Below are positions 42,332 through 52,606 of a DNA stretch of 64,000 nt, one piece after another. Made by a program: the position numbers and the translations under genes. The stretch is from Desmodus rotundus. Taxonomy: Eukaryota > Chordata > Mammalia > Chiroptera > Phyllostomidae. Within the stretch, counting starts at the first letter, position 1; every line of letters starts with the position of its first letter. The notes below the pieces were generated by a model that saw only the letters and a list, made by a program, of their open reading frames with translations, did no database searches and was not told where the DNA came from. The stretch lies in contig NC_071389.1 of assembly GCF_022682495.2 (NCBI RefSeq), positions 44,282,239 through 44,346,238 on the forward strand, written 5' to 3'.

Positions 42332-42516
42332 AGAAGGCATTCTTTTATCTGCCCAAATCTAGAGTCATTGCATTGCTCTCTCCCCAGTCTAGTGCTAAGG
42401 AGACACAGAAAAATTGGGCGAGGAAATGACACTTAGCGGACAAAAGGCAGGGAAGGGGCATGATCCAGAACAATGGAAAATGCCACTGCTTTCTGTCTGC
42501 TTTTGAGGTTGAATCC

Positions 42517-42975
42517 TGTGGTAGGTTGACTGCAAAATATGTCTGTAATTCTTTAAGCACTTTGCAATGTGACCCTGCCAGCCATCAGGAGATAGAGTCT
42601 ATTTCCCTACCCCTTGAATCTGGGCTGTGTGGTGATGTATTTGCCAGTAGAATGTGGCAGAAGAGATGGTGTGTCTAAGGTGTAAAACACTTGTCCCTCA
42701 TTCCTCTGCCTTCATCATGAGAGAAATCTTGAACTAACCTGCTGAGAAATGAGACACCATGAGGAGCATAGCTGTCATCCCAGCTGAGGCCATCCTAGAT
42801 CAGCCATCCCCAGCAGTCCTTCCAGCTGGTGGCAGACATATGAGCAAACCCAGCCCACAAAACTGAGCCTGTCCCAGATCAGCATAGTGGCTCAACTAGC
42901 CCCTAAATGCATGAAAATAATAAATATTAGGGTGGTTTGTTATGCACATTATTATGAAATAGACAACTGATAAAA
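42517..42975 (+). repeat. MLT1C-like MaLR LTR
   Basis: Starts 'tgtggtaggttgactgc', passes 'gcaatgtgaccctgccagcc', 'tcccagctgaggccatccta', 'ggtggcagacatatgagc', and ends 'tagggtggtttgttatgc' with 'gacaactgat'. Nearly full length in sense. Confidence 0.75.
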
Positions 42976-43339
42976 GTACCAAAGGCAAATCTCATCAGTG
43001 ACAGGAAGTGTGTTCCCCTCTATCACGCCCTCTTTTTCAACGGCCCCGATTGCTTCTTTGGCATTACCTCCAATAGTGGCTGCAGCTCCACCCTCGCCCA
43101 CCCCACAGAAAACCTGAAGTCCAGCCATGGATTACGTACTTGGGAAAAGTGGCCAACTCTTACATTACAAATGTAGAAAGGAAACTACGCTCATGCTCTC
43201 CCAGCCCAGGAAAAAATAGTCACCTACATGGAAGAAATCCAGACCTTCCTTCCTTGTTCCCATCAAGCTTCTACTTTAATCTGTTTCCATTTAATTCCCG
43301 AACACGGCTCCACTTCCCATTTTGAGAGGGGGAAAAACA
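42976..43339. other. Unique sequence
   Basis: No repeat or gene recognised. Confidence 0.4.
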
Positions 43340-43556
43340 GAGAGTTTAGAGTCGAGAAATCTGGAGTAGCACAAATCTGGTTTCAGACTGTGTCTCTGCC
43401 ACGTACTAGCTGTGTGTCCTGGAAAAGATCCTTAACTCGCTGAGCCTCGGTTTCTCTGCACACACAATGGAGATGATTATCTATGGGGTAATTGTGAGGA
43501 TTAAGTGAAGTGTGCACTTAGGGCATATTAAGTGCTCAATAAATAGAAGTTATGAC
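43340..43556 (+). repeat. MIR SINE, near complete
   Basis: 'ctgccacgtactagctgtgtg', 'gctgagcctcggtttctctg' and 'taagtgctcaataaatagaag'. Confidence 0.8.
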
Positions 43557-43599
43557 TAATTTGTTGATTACCCAACCCCATTCCCTCCATTCCCAGACT

Positions 43600-44160
43600 C
43601 TGGGGCTCTCTTTCAGAACTCTGGTTTCCATTCAGACTGCCTGCTCCGCCCACAGCAGTACTCCCATGGAACAGGGTTTCTTAGGACCCAAGTCCAATCT
43701 CTAGTCCCTGTGGGCGCCCAGACTGATGTACTAGCGTGTCTGATGCAGATTCACCCTGGATCGGCCCAGAACAGAATCAAAGTCCTTTTGCAAGCGAGTC
43801 AGTGGGCAAGCCCGCCTTCCCGCCCCCCCTACAGCCCCCAAGCTCTGCTGACCGCTTGCGATTATTTTCACATGATGCAATGCTCCCTCTCCCCTTTGGA
43901 GCAGTATTAGGTTTCCTGCTGTTCCCATACACTTCAGAGACTGCTGCCCCTCTCACGTTTCAGACGCTGACCCGCTCCTTTACACTTTCCCCTCCGCTTG
44001 TCTGGAGCCCCGCGTAATGAAATTCAGACAGTGGTGACTGCTGTGCTCTGTCTCACTGCCCCTCGGAGCGGGTGACGAGGACTAGGCAGCTCAGCTGTGC
44101 CGGCAGTGTGCTTCTCTCATGGTCTGGACCTCAAATTGGGCGAGAGCAAGTCTGGTGACT
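43600..44160. promoter_or_regulatory. CpG-richer unique stretch
   Basis: About twenty CpGs are visible between 43700 and 44160, including 'gggcgccc', 'gatcggcccag', 'gaccgcttgcgatt', 'gccccgcgtaatg' and 'ctcggagcgggtgacgagg', while neighbouring DNA is CpG-poor. Repeat-free. It falls short of a classic CpG island. Flanks back to 43557 and on to 44309 are unique with no feature seen. Confidence 0.35.
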
Positions 44161-44309
44161 TCATTTCTTTTTGTCAGATCAGAGGTTCCTCACTCTGAAA
44201 AGAAAGGCAAACACGTTTGATCTGACTGTGAGGAGGTGGGGGGAGAGGGTAGGGTGGAGAATTCATGTGATATATAAAATGAAACAAGCTTTCCAAAAAC
44301 AACAAGGCT

Positions 44310-44485
44310 GAATCATAATAACTTACATTTGTGGAACACTGTGGTTTTTTCACACGCATTGTCTCTGCTTCTCCCAGCAGCCCTGGCCAGCAGACAGGAC
44401 AAGGATTAACATCCCTATTTGACCATGAGTTCACACAGCAAGTAGGTGACAGAGTCCCAGCCCACACGCAGGTCGCTGGACCCCA
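44310..44485 (-). repeat. MIR SINE, antisense
   Basis: 'tttgaccatgagttcacacagcaagtagg' region (44418-44446) and 'acagagtcccagcccacacg'. Confidence 0.65.
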
Positions 44486-44712
44486 CAGCCTGTCCTCCAT
44501 TCTCTGTATTATTCTGTCTTATGTCTTGCATTTCACCCCATGACTTAGGCCCAACATTTGTAGAACTTTCCCATAGAAACATCCCTTACGGCAGGGAGGG
44601 AAATGAACATCCTGGAAATGCAAAATTACTACCAGATCCAGTGTTTTATCCAAAAAATTCATTCAAGCTATGAGTTCTGATTCATTAATTATGTCACATT
44701 TACATTAAAAAT

Positions 44713-45012
44713 ACAGTTGACCCTTGAACAATGTGGACATTATGAGCACCTACCTGCATGGTGGAAAAATCTCTCTATGACTTTTGACCCTAAAGTCAGC
44801 CCTTTGCATCTGTGGATTCAACCAACAGAATTTTTGAATCTTGGTTGGGAACCCGGGGTTGGAAATGCCAAAATACTGTTTTTGATCTGCAGTTGGTTGA
44901 ATTTGCATATGTGAAACCCATGGATAGAAAGGGCTGACTGTACTTATTGAAAAAAAGTCAGCATATATGGGGACCTGTGCAGTTCAAACCCCTGTTGTTC
45001 GAGGGCCAACCA
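44713..45012 (+). mobile_element. Tigger/MER2-like TcMar MITE
   Basis: Starts 'cagttgacccttgaacaatg', contains 'ctttgcatctgtggattcaacc', and ends 'agttcaaacccctgttgttcgagggccaac' region (44981-45010). The ends are inverted repeats and 'ta' precedes the left end. Non-autonomous, full length. Confidence 0.85.
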
Positions 45013-45979
45013 TGTTTTACATTCTTAATATAAAAGCAAGGTTTTATTTTAGCTTCCTTCCTATATATGTTGCAGGAAGATGGCTTTGCTTAGGTAAAGC
45101 CCCTGATAACTTCAGAGGTTTGTGGCACCAGGTTCTAAATGCTTCCAACCAGTGTGAAAGATGAGTGTGCAACACACATGTGTATACCCACAGCAAGCAC
45201 CTAAAGAAATGCTTTATTTTAGCTCCTCCCTTAGGAAGAATGTTATTTTTTAATTGGCACTGTTGACTGGGGCTTTCTTTAAACCATCTGCCCTGAACTC
45301 TCTATCCTGCATTTTTTGACAATGGAAAGACACATGTTGGTAAGGTATGCTTTGTCTGAGAGGCTGAAGGAATCAGCGTTTGGGCATTCCCAGATGCACC
45401 GAGTGCATTTGCAGACCAGAAAATATGTGCTGTAAGCAGGAACCAAAAATGGGGAGCAAGAAGAGGAGCAAAGGACCAACTGTGGGGGGCTAGTCAAAAG
45501 GGCTGAACAGAAGAAGGTTTAGGTCCTCGGAATTGTAATTATGCAGACCCTTACATCACCCCCCGGGATGCTCTCTCTTGATAGAGCCTTGAAGAAGAGC
45601 ACTCTCACTGGGAACACTGTTCTGTCTACTCTCTACAGGAAGCCAAGGATCTCTAATTCATAACTCTGACTCCAAAGAGCCCTTCTGGCTTACATTAGCC
45701 TTGCCAACCTTTGCTGTCCATCCCAGAGCCCTTGCTGGTGGGCCTTTTGCTCCAGAAAAGTCTATTGGTGCCAGCAATCTGCACAGGTGGTAGGGACAAT
45801 TACAGCACATTCATCAGAACAGATGGGATCTGAACCCAAGCAAAAGTAGGGAGATCATCATGAGAGCTGGCTCCTTTGGTGTGGGTTTCAAACAAATGGG
45901 AATATGTTCCAAAGTGGTCTGGCAATTGGTTGCAACCATGGAGCTGAGATTTGCTGAAAGAAAGGAAGAAGGATGATCT
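45013..45979. other. Unique sequence
   Basis: No repeat was recognised over nearly 1 kb. Small unsupported frames only. Confidence 0.45.
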
Positions 45980-46215
45980 CAATAGCTAGCATACACAAGA
46001 GCTTCTTACGTGCCAAGCACTGATCTAAGCATCTTAAATGCATTAACTGATTCTTACAAGGTAGACGCTATTATGATTATCCCCTTACACAAATAAAACA
46101 CTAAAGCACAGAGAAGGTGAGCAATTTGCTTAAGGAAAACAGCAAGTATATGGCAGAGCTGGGATTTGAACTTAGGGACTCCACATTTTCAGCCGCCATG
46201 TTGTGCTGCCTCTCA
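45980..46215 (-). repeat. MIR SINE, antisense
   Basis: 'tacgtgccaagcactgatctaagc' (46008-46031), 'gcttaaggaaaacagcaag' and 'gagctgggatttgaacttagg'. Near complete. Confidence 0.8.
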
Positions 46216-46239
46216 TTGCCTACATAACACACACAAGAG

Positions 46240-46462
46240 TAATAGTAACTCAGCCTTCTTTTCCTTACATATGCCAGGCACTGTGTTAAATGCTTGATGT
46301 GCAGTGTTTCCCACAATCCTTACAACAATCCTGGAAAGAAAGTATTGCTATTACTTGCATTTTCTAAATGAGGAAACCGAGGCTCAGGGATGTTAACTTG
46401 CCTGCACTTACATAGCTAATAAATGACTCAGAAAGCCTATGCTCTTAATCGTTCTGTCTTGT
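46240..46462 (-). repeat. MIR SINE, antisense
   Basis: 'atgccaggcactgtgttaaatg', 'ctaaatgaggaaaccgaggctc' and 'atgctcttaatcgttctg'. Lies directly after another antisense MIR. Confidence 0.8.
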
Positions 46463-46599
46463 AGACTTTCACGTAATCTGTATAAACTGTAAAAAGAAGA
46501 AAACAAATGAAAACGGTTCACGGGGAGCCTCCTTCTATTATAGACACTACTAAATAGGTACAAATTTATTTCTAAGAACATTTTACAGGATTTGAGACC

Positions 46600-46740
46600 T
46601 GACAGTACGGTGAAAGGCAGAGAACCCCGAGCTCGCGGTAGGAAGATCTAGGTTCAAGTCTCATCTTTGGCAATCACGTTCCAGCCTCAGTTTCCTCACG
46701 TGAAAAATGAGGCCTGCTTGTGGGAATTGAATGATAAGAC
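46600..46740 (+). repeat. MIR SINE
   Basis: 'gtgaaaggcagagaaccccg', 'ggttcaagtctcatctttgg' and 'cctcagtttcctcacgtg'. Confidence 0.7.
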
Positions 46741-46764
46741 ATAGGTGGGGCTTTTATTTAACAC

Positions 46765-47175
46765 ATACAAGGTGGAGTTTTTTTGTTTTGTTGTTTACAT
46801 TAGCATTCACTTTTGGTGGTGTTCATTCTGAGGACTTTGACATATATATATAATGACAGGTACCTACCACTACAGCATCATACAGAATAGTTTTTCTGCC
46901 CTGAAAATCCTCTGTGCTCTGGTTGTGCATCCCTCCTTTCCCCTTAAACCCTGGCAATCGCTGATTTTTTTGTTTTTACAGTTTACATAGTTTTGCCTTT
47001 TTCAAAATGTCCTATAATTGGAATCATACAGTATGTAGGCTTTTCAGACTGGCTTCTTTCAGTTACTCACATGCGTTTAAATTTCCTCCTTTTCACAGCT
47101 TGATCACTCATTTTTTTCAGTACTAAATAATATATTCTGTTGTCTAAATGGACCAGAATTTATTAGGGGGTTATT
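46765..47175 (-). mobile_element. Old L1 3' end, antisense
   Basis: 'gctttgccctgaaaatcctctgtgctctgg'-like text at 46897-46922, 'ggaatcatacagtatgtaggc', 'cagactggcttctttcag' and 'aataatatattctgttgtc' give an inverted L1MB-type 3' UTR and ORF2 end. Confidence 0.75.
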
Positions 47176-47289
47176 TATTTATTTTTTTAGCCCACTCTCT
47201 TCCTTTTATGAACTAAAACAAACCCCCCAAAACACACAAAAAAACAAAACAAAAAAACGCCACCCCCTGAATGCTATAGAGGTTAAAAA

Positions 47290-47350
47290 AACTCACTTGA
47301 GTCCCACAGCTAGTTCATGGCAGAGTCAGAAAGCAACTCTTCAACCTCTG
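47290..47350 (-). repeat. MIR fragment, antisense
   Basis: 'cccacagctagttcatggcagagtcag' (47303-47329). A 110-codon + frame starts inside it at 47317. Confidence 0.5.
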
Positions 47351-48149
47351 GTCCAGCAGTTTTGCTCCTCTCCGGGGCTGACTTTCAATATCCTCTAGAG
47401 CTTGTATTTGATGAGTCTCCTCTCATTACTTGTATCCATTTGCTAAGCTATTGCCTCTTTTGTATCTGTGGAGTTAGGAGCCGAGAAGACTTTGGATACG
47501 GTTATGAGTGCTTGTTCTCTACAACCATGGAGAGGGTTAACCGTGTTCACTTTGTTCCTCATGTAGGAGTTTTAGAAGAGCAGCTGTGGCAGGTGGCTTT
47601 CCATCTCCTCTGTCTCCTACTCGTCTTTGTAGGCTATACCACCAAATGATGATGTGAACTGGGAGACAAGGAAGGCATAGTAAGTTCCTTTAGGGTAGTT
47701 TCGTCTGTTGTAAAGGCAAGTGTGGTGTGCCTTGGAAAGAGGAAATTACTAAGGAAGAAATCTAATGTGTATCCATGGAAAGTCCTACACTTAGATTCAA
47801 AATGTCAGTTGTGCCCAATGCAGGGTACGGTACAATAGTCCACACAAAAGTGACGTTGGGATTTTAGCTGTAGACGCTCAATAAGAAATGATATGGCTAT
47901 GGAGTTGCCTAAAAAGTGACTGCACTTTGATTACACTTAGAGTGTGTAAATAGAGTTGCTCTCTTGCCCTGGCCCTGTGATAAACTGACTGAGAGACTCA
48001 GACAAGCTTTTAACCATCTCAGAGGGAAAACTCCCTCTGTATTTTGTATTTAAGCGCAGGTGCATAGGAAGGCCCATTTGTGGATGTCATATACCTAAAC
48101 CTTGTATTGACAAGCTGGAGCACAAGCAGAAGCTGCAGACTGGGCGCTG
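47351..48149. other. Unique sequence
   Basis: The 110-codon frame 47317-47649 occupies part of it; no domain and no supporting signals. The rest is plain. Confidence 0.4.
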
Positions 48150-48330
48150 GAAAGGAGCTCACCTTTGTGGGGCCCTCCACGTAGCAGACACCTGGCTAGG
48201 ACTTTACCGACAGTTACCTACAGTCTCAGTTCATCTTCCCACCAAGCCAACATGGAGTTTTTATTAATCTCATACACCTTCCTTAGGGGATCACTCCCCT
48301 TGAAAGTGGCAGGGCTGGCTTCTACACCCA
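48150..48330 (-). repeat. MIR fragment, antisense
   Basis: 'agcagacacctggctaggac' and 'gtggcagggctggcttctac' resemble antisense MIR, strongly decayed. Confidence 0.45.
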
Positions 48331-48664
48331 TGACTTTCCTACTCCCAGGACAGTGAACGATCTAAAAGCCATACCATAAGGGGACAACAGCGGAAACCAG
48401 CCACATACAGATATCCAAAAATATATGAAGGACTGTCAAGTGGAACAGGGAATTAGGTTTATTTCTCTTTGGTCTCCCACCTCCCCTCCCCCCCCCAAAA
48501 TAACTAGAGCCACAGGATAAGTGTACAGGGAAGTACATAGGAAGTTAGTGTCGGGAAAAATATTAGAGGATGGTTCAGCAAACAATCCAGCTGCCTCAAC
48601 GCGTCCTGAGTGCCTCCTCACTGAAGGAGCATTCGAGGAGAAACAGACTGGCCAATGGTCAGGA
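48331..48664. other. Unique sequence
   Basis: Contains a short C run at 48488. Nothing else seen. Confidence 0.4.
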
Positions 48665-48800
48665 TTGTTATTCATTCATTCAACCAATATTTAATAGTGG
48701 CTATGATGTGTCATCACTGTTTTAGGCCTTGAGGATTTGGCAATGAACAAAACAGAGCAAAAAAATTCTTGCCTTAATGGGGTTTCTATTGCAATGGTAT
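48665..48800 (-). repeat. L2 3' end, antisense
   Basis: 'ttcattcattcaaccaatat', 'ggcaatgaacaaaacagagc' and 'ttgccttaatggggtttc'. Confidence 0.65.
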
Positions 48801-48814
48801 ATAGAGGTTCATTA

Positions 48815-49253
48815 GACTAGTGGACCCCCAGGGTGGCAGTCATGTGCCTGCCAGTATCCCCTCAGTTTATACCACTGTTGAGCATGCTACCTCAATTCCA
48901 CTTATCAGGGCATTCTCAGGCCACTGGAGCCCATTCTCCCTGAGTTTTGGAAGTGATAGGGGAATTACCACTCTTCCCAGCAGCTGTCACCCAATGACTG
49001 ATTGGATAAATACCCCTGCCTTCTTATCCCTTAGGCGGGACAGCTCTGAGGTGCATGACCTATGCTGTTTCTCAGAGTTCCCGAGAAGAATGACACTCCA
49101 GTTGTCCATGGTAGAAATTTGCTCGATCGGTTCCTTCTGTTCCCTGTCTCACTTCCCACCACCCAACCAGTGGTCCCTGGAATGACTGCCCAAATAAACC
49201 ACTTGCATTTGAATCCTTGCCTTAGGGCCTGCTTCTGAGGGATCCCAACGTAA
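48815..49253 (+). repeat. LTR16-like ERV-L LTR
   Basis: U3-like text is followed by 'attggataaatacccctgcc', 'gcccaaataaaccacttgc' as polyadenylation signal, and the U5 end 'agggcctgcttctgaggg' with 'atcccaacgtaagg'. The end matches LTR16-type ERV-L LTRs. The 121-codon + frame inside is not a gene. Confidence 0.65.
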
Positions 49254-49269
49254 GGCAACCTCTATGATT

Positions 49270-49400
49270 CACGAGCAGAGCACTGGCTGAACGTCAAGGG
49301 ATTTGAGTTTTCACCATGTATCTTGCTTGTATGCTCTTGGACAAGTTGCTAATCCTCTCTGAGTCCTCATGTTCTCAAAATAAGAGCATTGTGAAATAAG
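49270..49400 (+). repeat. MIR SINE
   Basis: 'tcttggacaagttgctaatcctctctgag' (49337-49365) and 'gttctcaaaataagagcattg'. Confidence 0.55.
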
Positions 49401-49697
49401 AGCATTGAACTAAATGAAATATATCTGTGCCGTCTATATTCATATTCATAAGCATACCTAGCATGTTGCAGACTTCTTTACCTGCTTTTGAAATACACTT
49501 CACATTCATGTCTCTTCGATCCTCAAAAGTACATCCATTAATTAGACTGCGTATAGGCAACTTTGCCCATTTAAGAGATTAGACAATTGTGTGCTATAAA
49601 AACTTAGTTTCCTTTTTTCTCTTGTAAAACTTTTAGTTAACGTCCTGAAGTTTGAGTGATTCCCATCCTTGTTCTCCTAATCTATACCTTCAATCTT

Positions 49698-49879
49698 TTA
49701 AAAAATATATTTATTGATTATGCTATTACAGTTGTCCAATTCCCACTCCCCCACTCCACTCCATCCTGCCCACCCCCTCCCTCCCAAATTCCACCCCCTA
49801 TAGTTCATGTCCTTGGGTCATACTTATAAGTTCTTTGGCTTCTACATTTCCTACACTATTCTTACCCTCCCCGTCTACG
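49698..49879 (-). mobile_element. Bat-type L1 3' terminus, antisense
   Basis: An A/T-rich end then 'tattgattatgctattacag', a pyrimidine-rich block (49739-49798), 'gttcatgtccttgggtc' and 'tttggcttctacatttcc'. It reads as the inverted last 180 bases of a lineage-specific L1 3' UTR. The direct repeat 'ttcaatctt' (49689-49697 and 49880-49888) supports a short, 5'-truncated insertion. Confidence 0.7.
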
Positions 49880-50144
49880 TTCAATCTTGATGTATACAAT
49901 GAGTTTCTTGTTTCTTGATTCTCTCTTATGACCAGGAAGCAGCTGGAATTGTGACTAAAAGAAGAGCCTCTGGGATATAAAATCACAGCTTCAGCCATCC
50001 TCATAAGTTAGGTGCTTTGTGGGACAAGCCTGGGCGGATAGACACAGACCCTGGGCTAGGTCCAGATGGCTTTGTGAATTGTGTGCCCACACTCTGATTA
50101 AGGCAGTATGGGATACATTTTTATATTTCTCTATGGTGTATAGA

Positions 50145-50255
50145 AGCACTTTCATATCCTCGATCTCATTTGATTCCCTCTAACTGTGTGAGGTATGACT
50201 TTTATTATTCCTGTTCTGATGGGAAAACAGAGGCTGAGAGAAGTTGAGTGAATGT
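50145..50255 (-). repeat. MIR fragment, antisense
   Basis: 'ctgatgggaaaacagaggctgagag' (50216-50240) with 'actgtgtgaggtatgac' before it. Confidence 0.6.
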
Positions 50256-50759
50256 GATAAGTGTGAAGTCTCCTTTAAAATGTTCGGGAAGATGCAGACA
50301 GAGGTGGTCATGCCCAGGCCTGTTCAACGGAAAGCTGCTGCTGTGAGCTCTGCGGTAGCTGTGGAGACTCAGTCCGAGGGTGCTTTCCAGCAGAAGCCAG
50401 GAGAACCCATCGTGAAGAAGGGAAGGGTAAAGATAGTGACACTATAGATCCTTGCTTTATTATTAGAGAGATGACTCCATGTCACAGAGAGAAAGAAAGA
50501 CTTTAGCATTCCACTGAACCTTAGGGCCCATTCTGGTCCAGAGACGGGAGGGACTTTCTTTAAGGTTACACAGTTTATAGGGTGAGTGACCATCCCCATT
50601 TGTAATGAAATTCCTGACTCCCAAGAAACCTGTAAGTTTCAAACAAACTAGGACAGTTTGTCACTCTACAACTAGGAAATGTTTTTGAGACTCCCAAGTC
50701 TGTCTGATTCCCAAAGATGACCTGTTTAACCACACTGGCACTAAATGTAATCATGAGTG
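50256..50759. other. Unique sequence
   Basis: A 67-codon + frame (50244-50447) is basic and valine-rich at its end, but I do not recognise it and its start lies in a MIR. Confidence 0.4.
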
Positions 50760-50905
50760 ATGTTTTTGCCCCTCTGAAATTCATGTTCCTCATGTAAAAT
50801 GGAAGCAATAATATCTAACTCAAAGAGGAGCTGTGGGATAAATCAGAAAATACATGTAAAGTGTTCACTAAATGGTTGATATTATGACTATTATTATTAC
50901 TTACT
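50760..50905 (+). repeat. MIR SINE, 3' half
   Basis: 'ttcctcatgtaaaatggaagc', 'gagctgtgggataaatcag' and 'agtgttcactaaatggttg'. Confidence 0.65.
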
Positions 50906-51479
50906 AAGACTATAAACAGGTTTTCCTGGCTTTCTATGTACCTCTTTTTCACTATTCTTGGTTTCCCCCAGCAGGATTGACAAATCATCATTAAGTTTTT
51001 TTCTGCATGTGAAATAAAATTTCTGTGTTATAGCTAGAAATTTTTGTAAACTTCCCAGGAAGCATAGATCTTCTTAGTGAGCAAAAGTTTTTACTATCTG
51101 TACTAAAAGTCACACCATCCAAGAGGAATTTTGTATATGGTTCAGCTGTGCCCCGAATATTTCTTTTTTTAGATAATGAGAACAAGCTATTATCAGATAT
51201 GCAACAGAATGGAAGGATTTAGATGTATCTGGCACCAAGGGTTTAGCTAATGTTTGTGGCAGGAGGGAATGACTATATATCTTAAGTCACATCCAGTTAT
51301 GCAGAATAAGACTGTATTGGCTATAGCTACCATTTGATCGCTTTTCTCCGTTGTTGCTGTTTCTGCCTATGAGAATATGCTGTGGTGCGTTACACAAAGA
51401 GCATAACAAAACCCAACATTTCATGCTAGATTTGGAGGGCTGTCCAGGTCTCCTGTTGTAGAGTTCTGAGTGGGCGTTT
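50906..51479. other. Unique sequence
   Basis: No recognised feature. Confidence 0.4.
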
Positions 51480-51612
51480 GAACTCTGAAACCCGGAAGAC
51501 CAAGCTGCTCAAACAAGCTTTTTCTGTGTCTCAGTGGGAAGCTCTTTGCTTTTCTTCTTCAGTTTCTTCAGCTGTAAAACAGGAATCCAAATAATTCCCT
51601 CTAGACCAGGGA
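51480..51612 (+). repeat. MIR SINE
   Basis: 'aactctgaaacccggaagac' and 'cttcagctgtaaaacagg'. Confidence 0.5.
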
Positions 51613-52556
51613 TTTTTCTGAGCTGGTCTATAAAATTACACAAATATGAAAAACCCTATAGTGACAATACAAACCTAGCACTTTGTTATGCGTCTAGAGA
51701 TCTATGTGATTAAAAAAAAAAAAAAAGATCTATCATCCAAGAGGAAAAACCCAGAGTGCTTTCTGCTCAGACTCGGGTATCTTGTGATTAACTTTTGGGG
51801 ATCAATTTCTGTGCACCTTGCTGGGGTGACCTTGCATATGCTTTATTAGTCTTTTCCCTAAAGGAAGCCCAATCCATCATAATTTTATAAGATTCAACAC
51901 CACATTCTCCTTCTTCTTCCTTCTCCCTTTTCTTCCTTCTCCTCCTTCTCCTTTTCCTTCTTCTTCTTTCTTCTGTTTTAACTGTACTAAAGAAAAAAGA
52001 TGAGTGCAGCTTCCTTGCTGATTGTAGAGAACAAATCTGTATCTCTTTGGAAGCTTGTTGATCAAAAGCTTCGTGTCATCTGTGTGTAGGCCATTTCTCT
52101 GAGGGAAAAAGGCAGAGTAATCAAGAACGCTTGCTTGCTTCTCTTCTGAGAGGAAAACAGATGCACTGTGTGAGTAATGGGACTGTGTTTAACAAAGAGC
52201 CTGGAAGAATTATACTCGTGCTCTCCCAGCAAATGTGTGGAGATAATGGTGGCTCAAAGAGACCCCACATTCCAGAGCTTTCGGTGTCTATGGCAAGAAG
52301 CAGATGAAATGCGTCAATAAAATCTGGCATTTATTAGAGAGATAAGGAAGTCTGGAGTAAATGGTATACTCTGATTAAGACAAGAAAAGGGAAACAGAAA
52401 CATTTTGCACCATGATACCAGTTTTTTGTGGGGTTTTTTGATCTCGTGGTACCCGGGTTTATGATTTAGAATTTTGTAAAAGGTGAAAGATTTGTGCGTT
52501 CTGAAGAGAAACCAGAGTATGATGACTTAGAATTTTGAACACATTTCTTAAAATTA
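51613..52556. other. Unique sequence with pyrimidine tract
   Basis: A (CTT)n/(CTCCTT)n tract is at 51900-51976 and an A run at 51712-51725. No gene or dispersed repeat recognised. Confidence 0.45.
51900..51976 (+). repeat. Polypyrimidine (CTT/CTCCTT)n tract
   Basis: Nearly pure C and T with 'ccttcttc' units over 75 bases. Confidence 0.9.
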
Positions 52557-52596
52557 GCCCTGACCAGTGTGGCTCAGTGGGCTGGGCATTGTCCTC
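52557..52596 (+). mobile_element. 3'-truncated VES SINE head, 40 bp
   Basis: It begins 'gccctgaccagtgtggctca' and stops after 'ctgggcattgtcctc', so it holds the SINE 5' end with box A but no box B, body or tail. Flanking 'cttaaaatta' (52547-52556) and 'cttaaaatga' (52597-52606) form a 9/10 direct repeat containing a TTAAAA-type L1 endonuclease site. Unlike the copy at 23653, the duplication here is short, so deletion of a longer SINE is not fully excluded. Confidence 0.75.
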
Positions 52597-52606
52597 CTTA
52601 AAATGA

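Noticed and set aside
47317..47649. 110-codon + frame with hydrophobic C-terminal stretches
   Set aside because: The ATG and first codons lie in an antisense MIR. The hydrophobic pattern follows from T-rich unique DNA.
50244..50447. 67-codon frame that looked like a small basic protein
   Set aside because: No family recognised, the start lies in a MIR, and there is no second exon or transcript evidence.
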